Source: Chlamydia caviae GPIC (GTDB lineage Bacteria; Chlamydiota; Chlamydiia; Chlamydiales; Chlamydiaceae). Taken from it: a stretch of 64,000 nucleotides of DNA. The stretch's first letter is position 1. Every line of letters starts with the position of its first letter. The notes under the pieces are model-generated. The model worked only from the letters and a program-made list of their open reading frames with translations, ran no database searches and had not been told where the DNA came from. The stretch covers positions 62,001 to 126,000 of the forward strand of contig NC_003361.3 of assembly GCF_000007605.1 (NCBI RefSeq). The letters are read 5' to 3'. The translations under genes were made by a program, and so were the position numbers. Of the stretch, positions 54,494 through 64,000 are shown in pieces.

Positions 54494-55867
54494 ATGACAA
54501 CTTTACGACAGATATTTTCCATTGCTGAGCTAAGAAAAAAGTTATTTTTTACTTTTGCTTTACTTGCGGCCTGCCGAGTTGGTGTGTTCATTCCTGTTCC
54601 AGGAATTAACGGGGAACGCGCCGTAGCTTATTTCAAACAATTACTAGGTTCTAGTCAGAACTTATTTCAGTTAGCTGATATATTTTCTGGAGGAGCCTTT
54701 GCGCAAATGACAGTGATTGCGTTAGGCGTGGTGCCGTATATTTCGGCATCCATCATAGTGCAACTTCTTTTAGTGTTTATGCCCTCAATACAGAGGGAGA
54801 TGCGCGAAAGTCCTGACCAAGGGAAAAGAAAGATTGGTAGGATGACTCGTCTATTTACAGTTGGCTTAGCATTTATTCAGTCTCTGCTCTTTGCTAAGTT
54901 TGCTTTAAAGATGAATATGTCTATTCCTGGTATTGTTCTTCCAACCCTATTGTCCTCCAAATTATTTGGAGCTCCTTGGATCTTTTACATGACAACAGTT
55001 GTTGTTATGACAACAGGAACATTGTTGCTAATGTGGATAGGCGAACAAATTTCTGATAAGGGGATTGGTAATGGCGTTAGCTTAATTATCAGTCTTGGGA
55101 TTTTAGCTTCCTTCCCATCTGTTTTGGGATCCATAGTGAATAAGCTAAATCTTGGTTCTCAAGACCCTTCACAACTAGGTTTGTTCTCGCTCCTCTTGTT
55201 GTGCTTTATTTTTGTATTTGTTCTCGTCACAACAATATTAATTATTGAAGGTGTGAGAAAAATTCCTGTGCAATATGCACGTAGAGTAATTGGTAGGAGA
55301 GAAATCCCCGGAGGAGGATCCTATTTGCCGCTGAAGGTAAACTATGCGGGCGTTATACCTGTTATTTTTGCTTCGTCCTTGCTGATGTTTCCTGCGACTA
55401 TAGGGCAGTTCATGTCCTCGGATTCTTCATGGCTTAAGCGCATTGCTATGATGTTATCCCCAGGTAGCTGGGTATATTCCTCATGTTATGTTCTGCTTAT
55501 AATATTTTTTACTTATTTCTGGACTGCAACCCAGTTCCACCCGGAACAAATTGCTTCTGAAATGAAAAAGAATAACGCCTTTATTCCTGGAATTCGACAA
55601 GGGAAGCCTACACAAACATATTTAGAATACACCATGAACCGCGTCACTTTATTAGGGGCGGTCTTCTTAGCTGTTATTGCTATTTTACCATCTATTTTAG
55701 GACGCGTTCTTCATGTAGATGCTAATGTAAGTTATTTTTTAGGCGGCACAGCAATGTTGATCGTAGTTGGTGTGGTTTTAGATACGATGAAACAAGTGGA
55801 TGCCTTTTTGCTTATGCGTCGGTACGATAGTTTTTTGAAAAAAGATCGTTCCAAAGGAAGGCATTGA
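54494..55867 (+). CDS. secY: Protein translocase subunit SecY
   Basis: A 457-residue channel subunit of the SecYEG translocon with ten membrane segments. Landmarks: [12 protein letters not shown], the plug region [20 protein letters not shown], the cytoplasmic loop [20 protein letters not shown] and [20 protein letters not shown] 55-base gap before rpsM is the longest inside the operon; adk, infA and rpmJ, often found there, are absent. Confidence 0.97.
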   Translation: MTTLRQIFSIAELRKKLFFTFALLAACRVGVFIPVPGINGERAVAYFKQLLGSSQNLFQLADIFSGGAFAQMTVIALGVVPYISASIIVQLLLVFMPSIQREMRESPDQGKRKIGRMTRLFTVGLAFIQSLLFAKFALKMNMSIPGIVLPTLLSSKLFGAPWIFYMTTVVVMTTGTLLLMWIGEQISDKGIGNGVSLIISLGILASFPSVLGSIVNKLNLGSQDPSQLGLFSLLLLCFIFVFVLVTTILIIEGVRKIPVQYARRVIGRREIPGGGSYLPLKVNYAGVIPVIFASSLLMFPATIGQFMSSDSSWLKRIAMMLSPGSWVYSSCYVLLIIFFTYFWTATQFHPEQIASEMKKNNAFIPGIRQGKPTQTYLEYTMNRVTLLGAVFLAVIAILPSILGRVLHVDANVSYFLGGTAMLIVVGVVLDTMKQVDAFLLMRRYDSFLKKDRSKGRH

Positions 55868-55922
55868 AAAATAACAATTTTTGACCTAAGATGCTTATAC
55901 TACTTTAAGGGAGGCCCTACGT

Positions 55923-56291
55923 ATGCCACGCATCATTGGAATTGATATTCCTGCGAAGAAAAAATTAAAAATAAGTCTTACATATATTTATGGAATAGGG
56001 CCAGCTCTTTCTGAAGAGATTATTGCGAAATTGCAATTGAATCCTGAAGCTAGGGCTGTTGAATTGACGGAGGAAGAAATAGGCCGCCTCAATTCCCTCC
56101 TACAATCAGAATATGTAGTTGAAGGGGACTTGCGACGTCGTGTGCAGTCGGATATTAAAAGATTGATCTCTATACACGCCTATCGTGGACAAAGACATCG
56201 TCTTTCATTGCCTGTTAGAGGACAGAGAACAAAAACAAATTCTCGAACACGTAAAGGCAAGCGTAAAACAGTCGCAGGTAAGAAGAAATAA
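55923..56291 (+). CDS. rpsM: 30S ribosomal protein S13
   Basis: S13, 122 residues, contacts the P-site tRNA with its basic tail. [31 protein letters not shown] and the C-terminal [19 protein letters not shown] match the family. GGGAGG precedes the ATG. Confidence 0.97.
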   Translation: MPRIIGIDIPAKKKLKISLTYIYGIGPALSEEIIAKLQLNPEARAVELTEEEIGRLNSLLQSEYVVEGDLRRRVQSDIKRLISIHAYRGQRHRLSLPVRGQRTKTNSRTRKGKRKTVAGKKK

Positions 56292-56311
56292 TTTTTTTAG
56301 GAGAACGTGTT

Positions 56312-56710
56312 TTGGTTAAACATCAAACGCAGAAAAAAGGCGTAAAAAGAAAACAGTTAAAAAATATTCCTTCAGGCGTTGTTCATGTTAAGGCTACCTT
56401 CAACAATACGATTGTATCCATAACAGATCCTGCAGGAAATACTATCTCTTGGGCTTCAGCTGGAAAAGTTGGATATTCTGGATCTCGTAAGTCATCTGCT
56501 TTTGCTGCAACGATGGCTGCACAAGACGCTGCAAAAAATGCTATGAATTCTGGCCTTAAAGAAGTCGAAGTATGTTTAAAAGGTACTGGAGCTGGCAGAG
56601 AATCTGCGGTTCGCGCTCTCATAGCCTCTGGTTTAGTTGTTTCTGTCATCCGTGACGAAACTCCTGTTCCTCATAATGGTTGTCGACCAAGAAAAAGGCG
56701 CAGAGTGTAG
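56312..56710 (+). CDS. rpsK: 30S ribosomal protein S11
   Basis: S11, 132 residues, on the 30S platform. [20 protein letters not shown] and [20 protein letters not shown] are diagnostic. The start is a TTG at 56312 with GGAG upstream. rpsD (S4), which often lies between rpsK and rpoA, is absent. Confidence 0.96.
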
Positions 56711-56730
56711 TTTTAGGGAAGGAGAAAGGG

Positions 56731-57861
56731 ATGTCGGATAATTCACAAAATTTACTTTACGATAAATTTGAATTGCCAGAATCAGTCAAAATGATGGCTG
56801 TAGAAGGTAGCGGGGGATCGGTTGATAAGCAGGCGAGTTTTGTCGCAGAGCCTCTAGAGAGAGGTATGGGTCATACCTTAGGTAATGCTTTGAGAAGAGC
56901 ATTATTGATTGGTTTAGAAGCCCCTGCAATTATTTCTTTCTCTATGACTGGTGTGCTTCATGAGTACATGGCGATAGAGGGAATCGTAGAAGATGTAACA
57001 AACATTGTCTTAAACTTGAAAGGAGCTTTGCTCAAGAAATATCCTTTCCAAGATAGTGAAGACGGTCGTTGTACTCAATTATTAAAGTCTACTATTTCTG
57101 TAGATGCCTCTGATCTTGCTGCTTGTGGTGGTCAAAAGTCCATAACATTGGCTGATTTATTGCAAGAAGGTGGGTTTGAATCTGTTAACCCTGATCATGT
57201 GATTTTCACTGTCACACAACCTATGCAGCTTGAAATTGCCCTAAGAGTGGCATTTGGAAGAGGATATTCTACATCTGAGAGAATCGTTCTTGAGGATAAA
57301 GGTGTGAATGAGATCGTCTTAGATGCGGCCTTTTCACCTGTAGTTTTAGTTAATTACTTTGTAGAAGATACTCGTGTTGGTCAAGATACAGATTTCGATC
57401 GCTTGATTTTGCATGTGGAAACAGATGGTAGGGTATCTCCTAAAGAAGCTTTAGCTTTCTCTACACAAATTTTAACTAAGCACTTCTCTATTTTTGAAAA
57501 AATGGATGAGAAGAAGATAGTCTTTGAAGAAGCTATTTCTATCGAGAAAGAGAACAAAGACGATATTCTTCATAAGTTAGTCTTAGGTATTAACGAGATC
57601 GAGTTATCTGTAAGATCTACAAATTGTTTGTCTAACGCAAATATTGAAACTATTGGTGAGTTGGTGATTATGCCGGAACCTCGCCTGTTGCAATTCAGAA
57701 ACTTTGGTAAGAAGTCTCTTTGTGAGATTAAGAACAAGTTGAAAGAAATGAAACTTGAATTGGGAATGGATCTCAGTCAGTTTGGTGTTGGTTTAGACAA
57801 CGTAAAAGAAAAAATGAAGAGTTACGCCGAAAAGATTCGGTCTAAAAACGTCAAGGGATAA
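56731..57861 (+). CDS. rpoA: RNA polymerase alpha subunit
   Basis: A 376-residue alpha subunit. The N-terminal domain holds [17 protein letters not shown], which dimerises and starts polymerase assembly. The C-terminal domain (about residues 290-345) holds [20 protein letters not shown] and [18 protein letters not shown] for UP-element and activator contact. A charged tail extends the protein beyond the E. coli length. AAGGAG precedes the ATG at 56731; the upstream open frame overlaps rpsK and is not used. Confidence 0.96.
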
Positions 57862-57869
57862 TTAAGTAT

Positions 57870-58298
57870 ATGCAACACGCAAGAAAGAAATTTAGAGTTG
57901 GTCGTACTTCTGCGCATAATCGTTGTATGTTAGCTAACATGTTAAAATCTCTAATTCACCAAGAAAGAATAGAAACTACTTTGCCTAAGGCAAAAGAGTT
58001 GCGTCGTTGTGCTGATAAGATGATTACACTAGCTAAGAAAAATACATTAGCTGCAAGACGTTTAGCTGTTGCTAGGCTAATGGTTAGATACAATAAGTTG
58101 ACAAGCAAGGAAGCTCGTCAAGCTAAAGCAGGCGATTTATCAGCTTATAACGTAGACCGTACCGTTATAAACAAACTATTCGATCAATTAGGCACTCGTT
58201 TTGTCTCTAGAAATGGCGGTTATACACGCATTTTAAAGTTGCAAAATAGAGTTGGTGATAATGCACGAAAGTGTATTATAGAATTTTTAGCCGACTAG
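57870..58298 (+). CDS. rplQ: 50S ribosomal protein L17
   Basis: L17, 142 residues, last gene of the operon. [20 protein letters not shown] and the C-terminal [20 protein letters not shown] fit the family. Its stop codon sits in the loop and 3' arm of the terminator hairpin. Confidence 0.96.
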   Translation: MQHARKKFRVGRTSAHNRCMLANMLKSLIHQERIETTLPKAKELRRCADKMITLAKKNTLAARRLAVARLMVRYNKLTSKEARQAKAGDLSAYNVDRTVINKLFDQLGTRFVSRNGGYTRILKLQNRVGDNARKCIIEFLAD

Positions 58299-58309
58299 GC
58301 TATTTTTTT
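58288..58309 (+). terminator. Terminator of the ribosomal operon, overlapping the rplQ stop codon
   Basis: TAGCC (58288-58292) pairs with GGCTA (58298-58302) across a five-base loop, followed by seven T. The stop TAG (58296-58298) lies inside the hairpin, so a ribosome on the last codons would cover it. Confidence 0.8.
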
Positions 58310-58327
58310 GCGAATACTGACTACTAG

Positions 58328-59344
<1,017 letters not shown>

Positions 59345-59356
59345 AAGGTTAAATTC

Positions 59357-60199
59357 GTGTATTTTACAAGAGATCCAGTTATTGAAACTGTAATTACGTC
59401 GAGGGAAGGATACAAGTTATCAGTTCGCAATACCAAGCATTTTTCTCAGGATCCCTTTGTTGTTGAAGCGGTTGAAGTGATTTCTTTGGGGAACACCTGT
59501 TTCTTCCGTAACTGCGATCATAGTAAGCCATTCATTGTCCCTGCTGGTGATTACGAAGTAATGGAAATTCGAGATACTAAGATCAACCTAAAAGCTGTAG
59601 GTTTGGATCGTGGTATTAAGATTGCCGGAGGTAGAGAAGCCTTAATTAAGTTGCCTAAAGTAGCTCCTGTAACTGTTGAAGAAAGTTCTTCATCTGAGAC
59701 AGTTGCTACAGCTGAATCTTCATCTTCAGAATCTTCCACAACACCATCTTCTCATTCTACAACTAGAAAAGAGAAGAAAGAACGTAAGGGAGATAAGTGG
59801 AAAGAGAAGAAAAAACAGGGCCGTAAAAAAGCCAATAAAGAAGTATCCGAAGTTGCGGGATCTTCACAAGAGATCATTGATACCGTTACTGAAGAACTTT
59901 GGGAAGAGTCACAGGAAAATAAATTAGGGGAGCAGAAGAAGTTTTCTCTACTACCTCCTCCAGCAAAATTAATTTCTGAGATTATTTCTCAAACTATTTC
60001 GGATCCTGAAATAACTTCAGCTGATTTAGATGAATCTCTACAGGCTTTAGTAACCGAAAGTTCTGAAGTGATCAATGCTTTACTATCAGGTGATCAGACA
60101 ATTATTTTCCCTGAAGAAGAAATGGAAGCTTCTCCAGTTTGTGAACAGCCTGTCTGTGAACAGCCTCTACCTTCTTCTTTCCCAATGGAAGACGAGTAA
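59357..60199 (+). CDS. Conserved chlamydial hypothetical protein with Ser- and Lys-rich middle (CT504-like)
   Basis: A 280-residue protein starting at GTG 59357, with AAGG nine bases ahead. Residues 1-110 form a compact, beta-rich domain ([40 protein letters not shown]). From about 110 to 170 it is low-complexity: a Ser/Glu/Thr run, then a Lys-rich stretch. The last 100 residues are acidic and end in a duplicated VCEQP unit. No signal peptide. It is 12 bases after gapA and probably co-transcribed. Function unknown; the low-complexity middle suggests a flexible linker. Confidence 0.75.
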   Translation: MYFTRDPVIETVITSREGYKLSVRNTKHFSQDPFVVEAVEVISLGNTCFFRNCDHSKPFIVPAGDYEVMEIRDTKINLKAVGLDRGIKIAGGREALIKLPKVAPVTVEESSSSETVATAESSSSESSTTPSSHSTTRKEKKERKGDKWKEKKKQGRKKANKEVSEVAGSSQEIIDTVTEELWEESQENKLGEQKKFSLLPPPAKLISEIISQTISDPEITSADLDESLQALVTESSEVINALLSGDQTIIFPEEEMEASPVCEQPVCEQPLPSSFPMEDE

Positions 60200-60374
60200 T
60201 AAGTCGTTATAGATTTTGCCCGTCTTCTCTTTGAAAACCATTGATCTAGAAAGTGTCATCTGGTAAGATTCTGAGTTATATTTTTGGTGTTTCTCTTAAA
60301 GTTGGTATATCCAAAAACTATAATTCGAATCATGTCAGTTGCTTAATTCATAATTGGCAAGATTCTTCATTATT
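60200..60374. other. Intergenic spacer upstream of tRNA-Leu(TAA)
   Basis: About 175 bases with no gene. It should hold the tRNA promoter; no clear elements were fixed. Confidence 0.4.
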
Positions 60375-60457
60375 GCTCAGATGGTGGAATGGTAGACACT
60401 AGGGACTTAAAATCCCTTGGGCGCAAGCCCGTGCAAGTTCGAGTCTTGTTCTGAGCA
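60375..60457 (+). tRNA. tRNA-Leu (TAA anticodon)
   Basis: The acceptor strands GCTCAGA and TCTGAGC pair perfectly, with discriminator A. The anticodon arm AGGGA/TCCCT encloses the loop CTTAAAA with anticodon TAA. A long variable arm (TGGGCGCAAGCCCG) marks a class II leucine tRNA; the T loop is TTCGAGT. CCA is not encoded. 83 nt. Confidence 0.95.
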
Positions 60458-60708
60458 GTTTCTTCCTTTTTTGTTTAGATCTTAACCTAATCGCTTCTGT
60501 TCATTGTCGGACATCGTGCAGGTTATTTGGTTTTTTTTTTCCATATAATTTTTTTGTGAAATTCTAAAAATTGGCATCCACACTAGGAAATATTAACTTA
60601 GATTTCGTAGGTTTTTCGGATGTCTTTTTTTTGGTTGTGAATTTGAGACAATAACTCCCCCCTGTGCTATAAACCGGAAAAATCTAATTAATATCTTAGA
60701 GGTATCCT
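60458..60708 (+). promoter_or_regulatory. Region between tRNA-Leu and the coiled-coil gene, with a candidate promoter
   Basis: About 250 bases. A T-rich stretch follows the tRNA. Upstream of the coiled-coil gene, GAGACA (60645-60650) and TATAAA (60668-60673) are spaced by 17 bases, a plausible vegetative promoter about 35 bases before the start codon. The remaining sequence shows no gene. Confidence 0.35.
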
Positions 60709-61674
60709 TTGCGGCGGCTCTTATCGGCAATTAAGCTGCATCTAACTTCTATATGGTCTAGCAACTCCACCTATTCTTCTTCAAATCACTACGACATATA
60801 CTCGAGATCTATGCTTCTGTTGCTCTGTCGATGGAAAGATGCAGACATTATGGAATGGCAATACACATGTAATGCTTTAGCAGATGTTTGTAGCAAAATG
60901 AGTGGGCAATTAGTTTGTAGTAAATCTGAAGTATTACAAGTAGATCTTTCTCATGAGCAAGATATCCATTTAGAATGGAAACATCGGTTATTGGCTTTGG
61001 AAAAAGAGTTTTCATCTCGTGATGAGGTTAAAAATTCTGAAATTGAGAAATTAAAGAATGAGAATAGCTGGTTACAACATCGTCTTTCTGAGAAGTTACA
61101 GCAAACACGTCATCAAAATGACATCATCGAGGAATTAAAACGAGATTTGATAGAAAGTGTTCAGCAAACAGAAATTAGTGAGGGAAGACGTCTCTGTTAT
61201 GAGCATAAGATTAAGGTCCTCGAGGAACAGTTAGATAAGTTAACGCTATCGCGTATTCCTGAAACTGATATGTTTGAACAAGGACCGAAAGAAAGCGTAT
61301 TGCAACAAGAGATAGTCGATTTAAATGAAGCTATGACGGCTTTGCATCAGAAAAAAGCTGATCAGGATAAGAAGTATCAAGAAGAAATCGCAAGATTAAG
61401 TCTAGAGTTACAGAATTATAGACAGTCCGAACGCACAAATACAGAAACAGAGAAACTCCTACAGATTCAGGATGAGCTAGTTCAGAAGAAGAAAGAGGTT
61501 GCTTTACTACAAGATCTTGTTGAAGAACAGTATTGTCGTATACTGACGCTTAATAAGAAACTAGGATGTGAAGATGTTTTGAGTGTATCCCATTTAAAAC
61601 GGCTTTTAGGTAGAGATTTAGACTGTGATACCGAATGTATTGGAGAATCACAATGTAGTGGGCTTGTAGAGTAG
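60709..61674 (+). CDS. Coiled-coil hypothetical protein (CT503-like)
   Basis: A 321-residue protein starting at TTG 60709, six bases after GAGG. After a polar first 85 residues, about residues 85-290 are a long heptad-patterned coiled coil rich in Glu, Lys, Gln and Leu (NSEIEKLKNENSWLQHRLSE, KVLEEQLDKLTL, KKKEVALLQDLVEEQY). The C-terminal end is Cys-rich and acidic (CDTECIGESQCSGLVE). No signal peptide or membrane segment. Function unknown. It is separated from ruvC by about 105 bases. Confidence 0.7.
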   Translation: MRRLLSAIKLHLTSIWSSNSTYSSSNHYDIYSRSMLLLLCRWKDADIMEWQYTCNALADVCSKMSGQLVCSKSEVLQVDLSHEQDIHLEWKHRLLALEKEFSSRDEVKNSEIEKLKNENSWLQHRLSEKLQQTRHQNDIIEELKRDLIESVQQTEISEGRRLCYEHKIKVLEEQLDKLTLSRIPETDMFEQGPKESVLQQEIVDLNEAMTALHQKKADQDKKYQEEIARLSLELQNYRQSERTNTETEKLLQIQDELVQKKKEVALLQDLVEEQYCRILTLNKKLGCEDVLSVSHLKRLLGRDLDCDTECIGESQCSGLVE

Positions 61675-61779
61675 ACCTTACATGGAGATTTCTAGTTGTA
61701 ATTATATATAGCTAGCATAGAATAAACGCTACACACTCCGTTCGGGGAACTTTTCTTAAGCCTGTATAAGGACTCGATT

Positions 61780-62286
61780 ATGACGCAATTGATTATGGGG
61801 ATTGATCCTGGGACACTAGTTTCTGGATACGCTATTATCCATATTGAACAGCGTTATAAGATACGAGCTCATAGCTATGGGGCTATCCGTTTATCTTCAA
61901 AAGATTCATTAACACAGCGTTATAAACAGCTTTTTCAAACATTGTCTGGGGTATTGGATGATATTACTCCTGATGCTGTGGTTCTTGAAACGCAATATGT
62001 GCATAAGAACCCTCAAAGTACTATAAAATTAGGCATGGCGCGGGGAGTGCTCATACTTGCTGCTGCTTTACGAGACATTCCTGTTTTTGAATATGCTCCA
62101 AACGTAGCTAAGAGAGCTGTTGTCGGTAAAGGAAATGCCAGTAAACAGCAGGTGCAACTTATGGTTAGCAAGATTTTAAATATTCCTGATGTCTTAAATT
62201 CCAATTGTGAAGATATTGCAGATGCATTTGCATTAGCAATATGCCATGCACATACTTCTGCTTATACTTGTTTAGGAGTTCGATAA
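61780..62286 (+). CDS. ruvC: Holliday junction resolvase RuvC
   Basis: A 168-residue endonuclease that cleaves Holliday junctions made during recombination repair. The acidic catalytic residues lie in [26 protein letters not shown] and [15 protein letters not shown]. Normal length. Its stop overlaps the ruvA start by one base. Confidence 0.96.
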   Translation: MTQLIMGIDPGTLVSGYAIIHIEQRYKIRAHSYGAIRLSSKDSLTQRYKQLFQTLSGVLDDITPDAVVLETQYVHKNPQSTIKLGMARGVLILAAALRDIPVFEYAPNVAKRAVVGKGNASKQQVQLMVSKILNIPDVLNSNCEDIADAFALAICHAHTSAYTCLGVR

Positions 62287-62909
62287 TGTACGACTATATT
62301 CGTGGAATTCTTACTTATATGAGTTCTGGAACTCTTGTGATCGAATGTCAGGGATTAGGATTCAATATTTTTGCTCCCGATCGATGGTTGATTGAGCTGT
62401 CAGGTCAATTACATCGTGAAGTTGTTGTGTATACCTATACGGTTGTTCGTGAAACAGAACATGTGTTGTATGGATTTAGTTCTCGAAGAGAACGCGAATG
62501 TTTCCGTATGTTAATTTCATTTTCTGGAGTAGGCCCTAAGACAGGCCTAGCAATATTAAATACATTTTCTCTTAGCAAATTATGTTCTATAGCACGTGCT
62601 GAGGATGTCAGAGCTATAGCTTCTGTTCCTGGTATAGGGAAAAAAACAGCAGAAAAGCTTATGGTAGACCTCAAGCAAAAGCTTCCAGATTTACTTCCTT
62701 TAGATTCTAAAGCAATTGCTTCTTGGGAATCCGTAAAACCTTCGTGTATGGATGAGGGTATACAAGCATTAGCTGCATTAGGATATTCTAAACCTTCAGC
62801 AGAGAGAATGATTGCTGAAGCTATGAGTGAACTTCCAGAGAATGCATCGTTAGCAGAAATTCTTCCTATTGCTTTAAAAAAGAACTTACAAGGTTTGAAC
62901 AAGAGCTAG
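62286..62909 (+). CDS. ruvA: Holliday junction DNA helicase subunit RuvA
   Basis: A 207-residue protein that tetramerises on Holliday junctions and loads RuvB. N-terminal OB fold [20 protein letters not shown]. Two helix-hairpin-helix motifs: [13 protein letters not shown] and [19 protein letters not shown]-terminal RuvB-binding domain follows ([18 protein letters not shown]). GGAG lies seven bases before the ATG at 62286. ruvB is not adjacent. Confidence 0.95.
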   Translation: MYDYIRGILTYMSSGTLVIECQGLGFNIFAPDRWLIELSGQLHREVVVYTYTVVRETEHVLYGFSSRRERECFRMLISFSGVGPKTGLAILNTFSLSKLCSIARAEDVRAIASVPGIGKKTAEKLMVDLKQKLPDLLPLDSKAIASWESVKPSCMDEGIQALAALGYSKPSAERMIAEAMSELPENASLAEILPIALKKNLQGLNKS

Positions 62910-62925
62910 ACTTTCCTAAAGATAG

Positions 62926-62934
62926 TGGTATAAT
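62926..62934 (+). promoter_or_regulatory. Extended -10 promoter of ndk
   Basis: TGGTATAAT: a consensus TATAAT (62929-62934) preceded by TG and one base. The -35 region TAGACT (62907-62912) is partly consensus at 16 bases and overlaps the ruvA stop codon. It lies about 40 bases before the ndk ATG. Confidence 0.6.
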
Positions 62935-62973
62935 TTCTCCCACATTCATTTTGTTTTAGGAGATTGTATATAC

Positions 62974-63399
62974 ATGGAACAAACGCTATCCATTATCAAA
63001 CCTGATTCTGTTGGCAAGGCTCATATTGGTGAGATTGTTGCGATTTTTGAAAAATCAGGATTTCGCATAGCTGCTATGAAAATGGTGCATTTATCAGTGA
63101 AAGAAGCTGAAGGCTTCTACGCTGTTCATAAATCTCGTCCATTTTTCCAAGAGCTCGTAGATTTTATGATTTCAGGCCCAGTTGTTGTTATGGTTCTTGA
63201 AGGTGATAATGCTGTAGTTCGCAACCGAGAAATTATGGGCGCTACAAATCCTCAGGAAGCTGCTCAAGGGACGATTCGTGCTCAATTTGGCGAGTCTATC
63301 GGCATCAATGCGGTACATGGATCCGATAGCTTGGAAAATGCAGCTATAGAAATTAACTATTTCTTCAGCAAAATCGAAATAGTTAACTCTGCTAAGTAA
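62974..63399 (+). CDS. ndk: Nucleoside diphosphate kinase
   Basis: A 141-residue kinase balancing nucleoside triphosphates through a phospho-histidine. [38 protein letters not shown] and the active-site [12 protein letters not shown] are diagnostic. Strong AGGAG upstream of the ATG. Confidence 0.97.
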   Translation: MEQTLSIIKPDSVGKAHIGEIVAIFEKSGFRIAAMKMVHLSVKEAEGFYAVHKSRPFFQELVDFMISGPVVVMVLEGDNAVVRNREIMGATNPQEAAQGTIRAQFGESIGINAVHGSDSLENAAIEINYFFSKIEIVNSAK

Positions 63400-63407
63400 T
63401 TAGAAAA

Positions 63408-63425
63408 CACTTTTATAATAAAGTG
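63408..63425. terminator. Short inverted repeat between convergent ndk and the lipoate-ligase-like gene
   Basis: CACTTT (63408-63413) pairs with AAAGTG (63420-63425), loop TATAAT. It includes the stop codon of the minus-strand gene. A weak bidirectional terminator is likely; the stem is only six pairs. Confidence 0.4.
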
Positions 63426-64000
63426 GTAGATTTCCTGTGGGGTTTTTCCTGAATATCTTTCAGCTCTTGTTCTGAAAGAGTTCCCCAATGAAAAATACTA
63501 CTCGCAGATGCTTTTAATTTATCAAAAAAGCTTTCTTTTGTGGGGAACCATGGGCGAATAGTTGTTAGGAAATCTTGATGTAGACGTTGTTTTCTATATG
63601 ACGGTTGTTTTTGGGGTATTGGTAGATAACGTGTAAGCTTGTCTATATCCATATCCCATAGGAATGTTGTGTGATGTACCCAACGAGATTTTTGGATATA
63701 TTGAGCATTTCCTGCGAATTTCTTCTCTCCTAAAGTATAATCATTTTCATTAACAGAAAATTCTTCAGGGAAGATGGGTGCATAGATACCATAAGACCAT
63801 TGCATCAAATCTTGAGAATTGGCCATGGGTTCGGAAGAATTCATAATCCATGTTACGAATAAACTATTTTCATCAATAAATACCGTTCCACCCCCACTGT
63901 AACGTTTAATTATAGGAACGTTATCAGATCGTAATTTAGGGATATGGATATCTTCGTTTGGACGTCTTGAAATACCAAGGACAACGGCTTCCGGAGCATT
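63413..64000 (-). CDS. Lipoate-protein ligase-like protein (cut by right edge)
   Basis: At least 195 residues of a biotin/lipoate ligase-fold protein (CT499-like); the 5' end lies beyond the window, and the ATG at 63844 is internal. The visible part contains IIKRYSGGGTVFIDE, matching the lipoate-ligase RRxSGGGxVxHD loop, and LGEKKFAGNAQYIQKSRWVH, matching the catalytic-lysine loop. The sequence then carries a C-terminal part typical of the short, unconventional chlamydial ligases. It probably attaches lipoate or octanoate to a lipoyl domain; substrate not shown. Confidence 0.8.
   Translation of the reverse strand, partial: NAPEAVVLGISRRPNEDIHIPKLRSDNVPIIKRYSGGGTVFIDENSLFVTWIMNSSEPMANSQDLMQWSYGIYAPIFPEEFSVNENDYTLGEKKFAGNAQYIQKSRWVHHTTFLWDMDIDKLTRYLPIPQKQPSYRKQRLHQDFLTTIRPWFPTKESFFDKLKASASSIFHWGTLSEQELKDIQEKPHRKSTTLL

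Overview
The window is a gene-dense, AT-rich bacterial chromosome segment from a member of the Chlamydiaceae, most likely the psittaci/abortus/caviae/felis branch (formerly Chlamydophila). Evidence seen directly: a hexose-phosphate antiporter (UhpC), a chlamydial Inc-like protein, an RsbW-type anti-sigma factor, an S10-spc-alpha ribosomal operon that starts at rplC and lacks rpsJ, rpsN, rpmD, rpmJ and rpsD, and several Chlamydia-only proteins. From memory of C. trachomatis gene order, the window corresponds to CT682-CT696 followed by CT553 descending to CT499. A collinearity break would then lie near 19.5 kb. CT numbers are used only as recalled synteny labels; no database was searched.

Layout. 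1-2.2 kb: C-terminal part of a class B penicillin-binding protein and a TPR protein. 2.2-7.2 kb: an intergenic stretch rich in stem-loops, then the sufBCDS iron-sulfur cluster operon. 7.2-8.9 kb: a minus-strand cassette of a divergent polysaccharide-deacetylase-like protein, a 52-residue protein and a membrane-anchored protein. 9.1-15.1 kb: parB, peptide ABC ATPases dppD/dppF, a DUF47/Pit phosphate uptake pair and pgk. 15.1-19.5 kb: a perfect 40-bp palindrome, a long AT-rich leader, two related putative type III effectors at the position of tmeA/tmeB (CT694/CT695), and a conserved unknown gene. 19.6-26 kb: rRNA methyltransferase, D,D-carboxypeptidase, rsbW, LptE-like and BamD-like lipoproteins, and an exported unknown. 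26-31 kb: dnaE and uhpC. 31.4-36.4 kb: hisS, aspS, mip, trmL, trxA and tRNA-Leu(CAG). 36.4-37.3 kb: a gene-poor stretch holding a 51-codon gene. 37.3-44.6 kb: CT538-like gene, tsaE, a dnaQ-like exonuclease, a thioesterase, then the envelope cluster lnt-lpxC-fabZ-lpxA-fmt. 44.7-45.8 kb: an Inc-like gene with its own promoter and terminator. 46-58.3 kb: 23 genes from rplC to rplQ, closed by a terminator that overlaps the rplQ stop codon. 58.3-64 kb: gapA, two unknown genes, tRNA-Leu(TAA), ruvC, ruvA, ndk, and a lipoate-ligase-like gene cut by the right edge.

The genes combine housekeeping work (translation, transcription, replication and repair, Fe-S assembly), envelope building (lipid A, lipoprotein acylation, peptidoglycan enzymes) and host-interaction functions (putative effectors, Inc protein, Mip, sugar-phosphate import). 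No CRISPR array, insertion sequence, prophage or rRNA gene was seen. The items most worth following up are the effector pair with a candidate bipartite nuclear localisation signal, the structured region upstream of sufB, the 40-bp palindrome after pgk, the deacetylase-like protein with altered active-site motifs, and two short genes near 36.8 kb.
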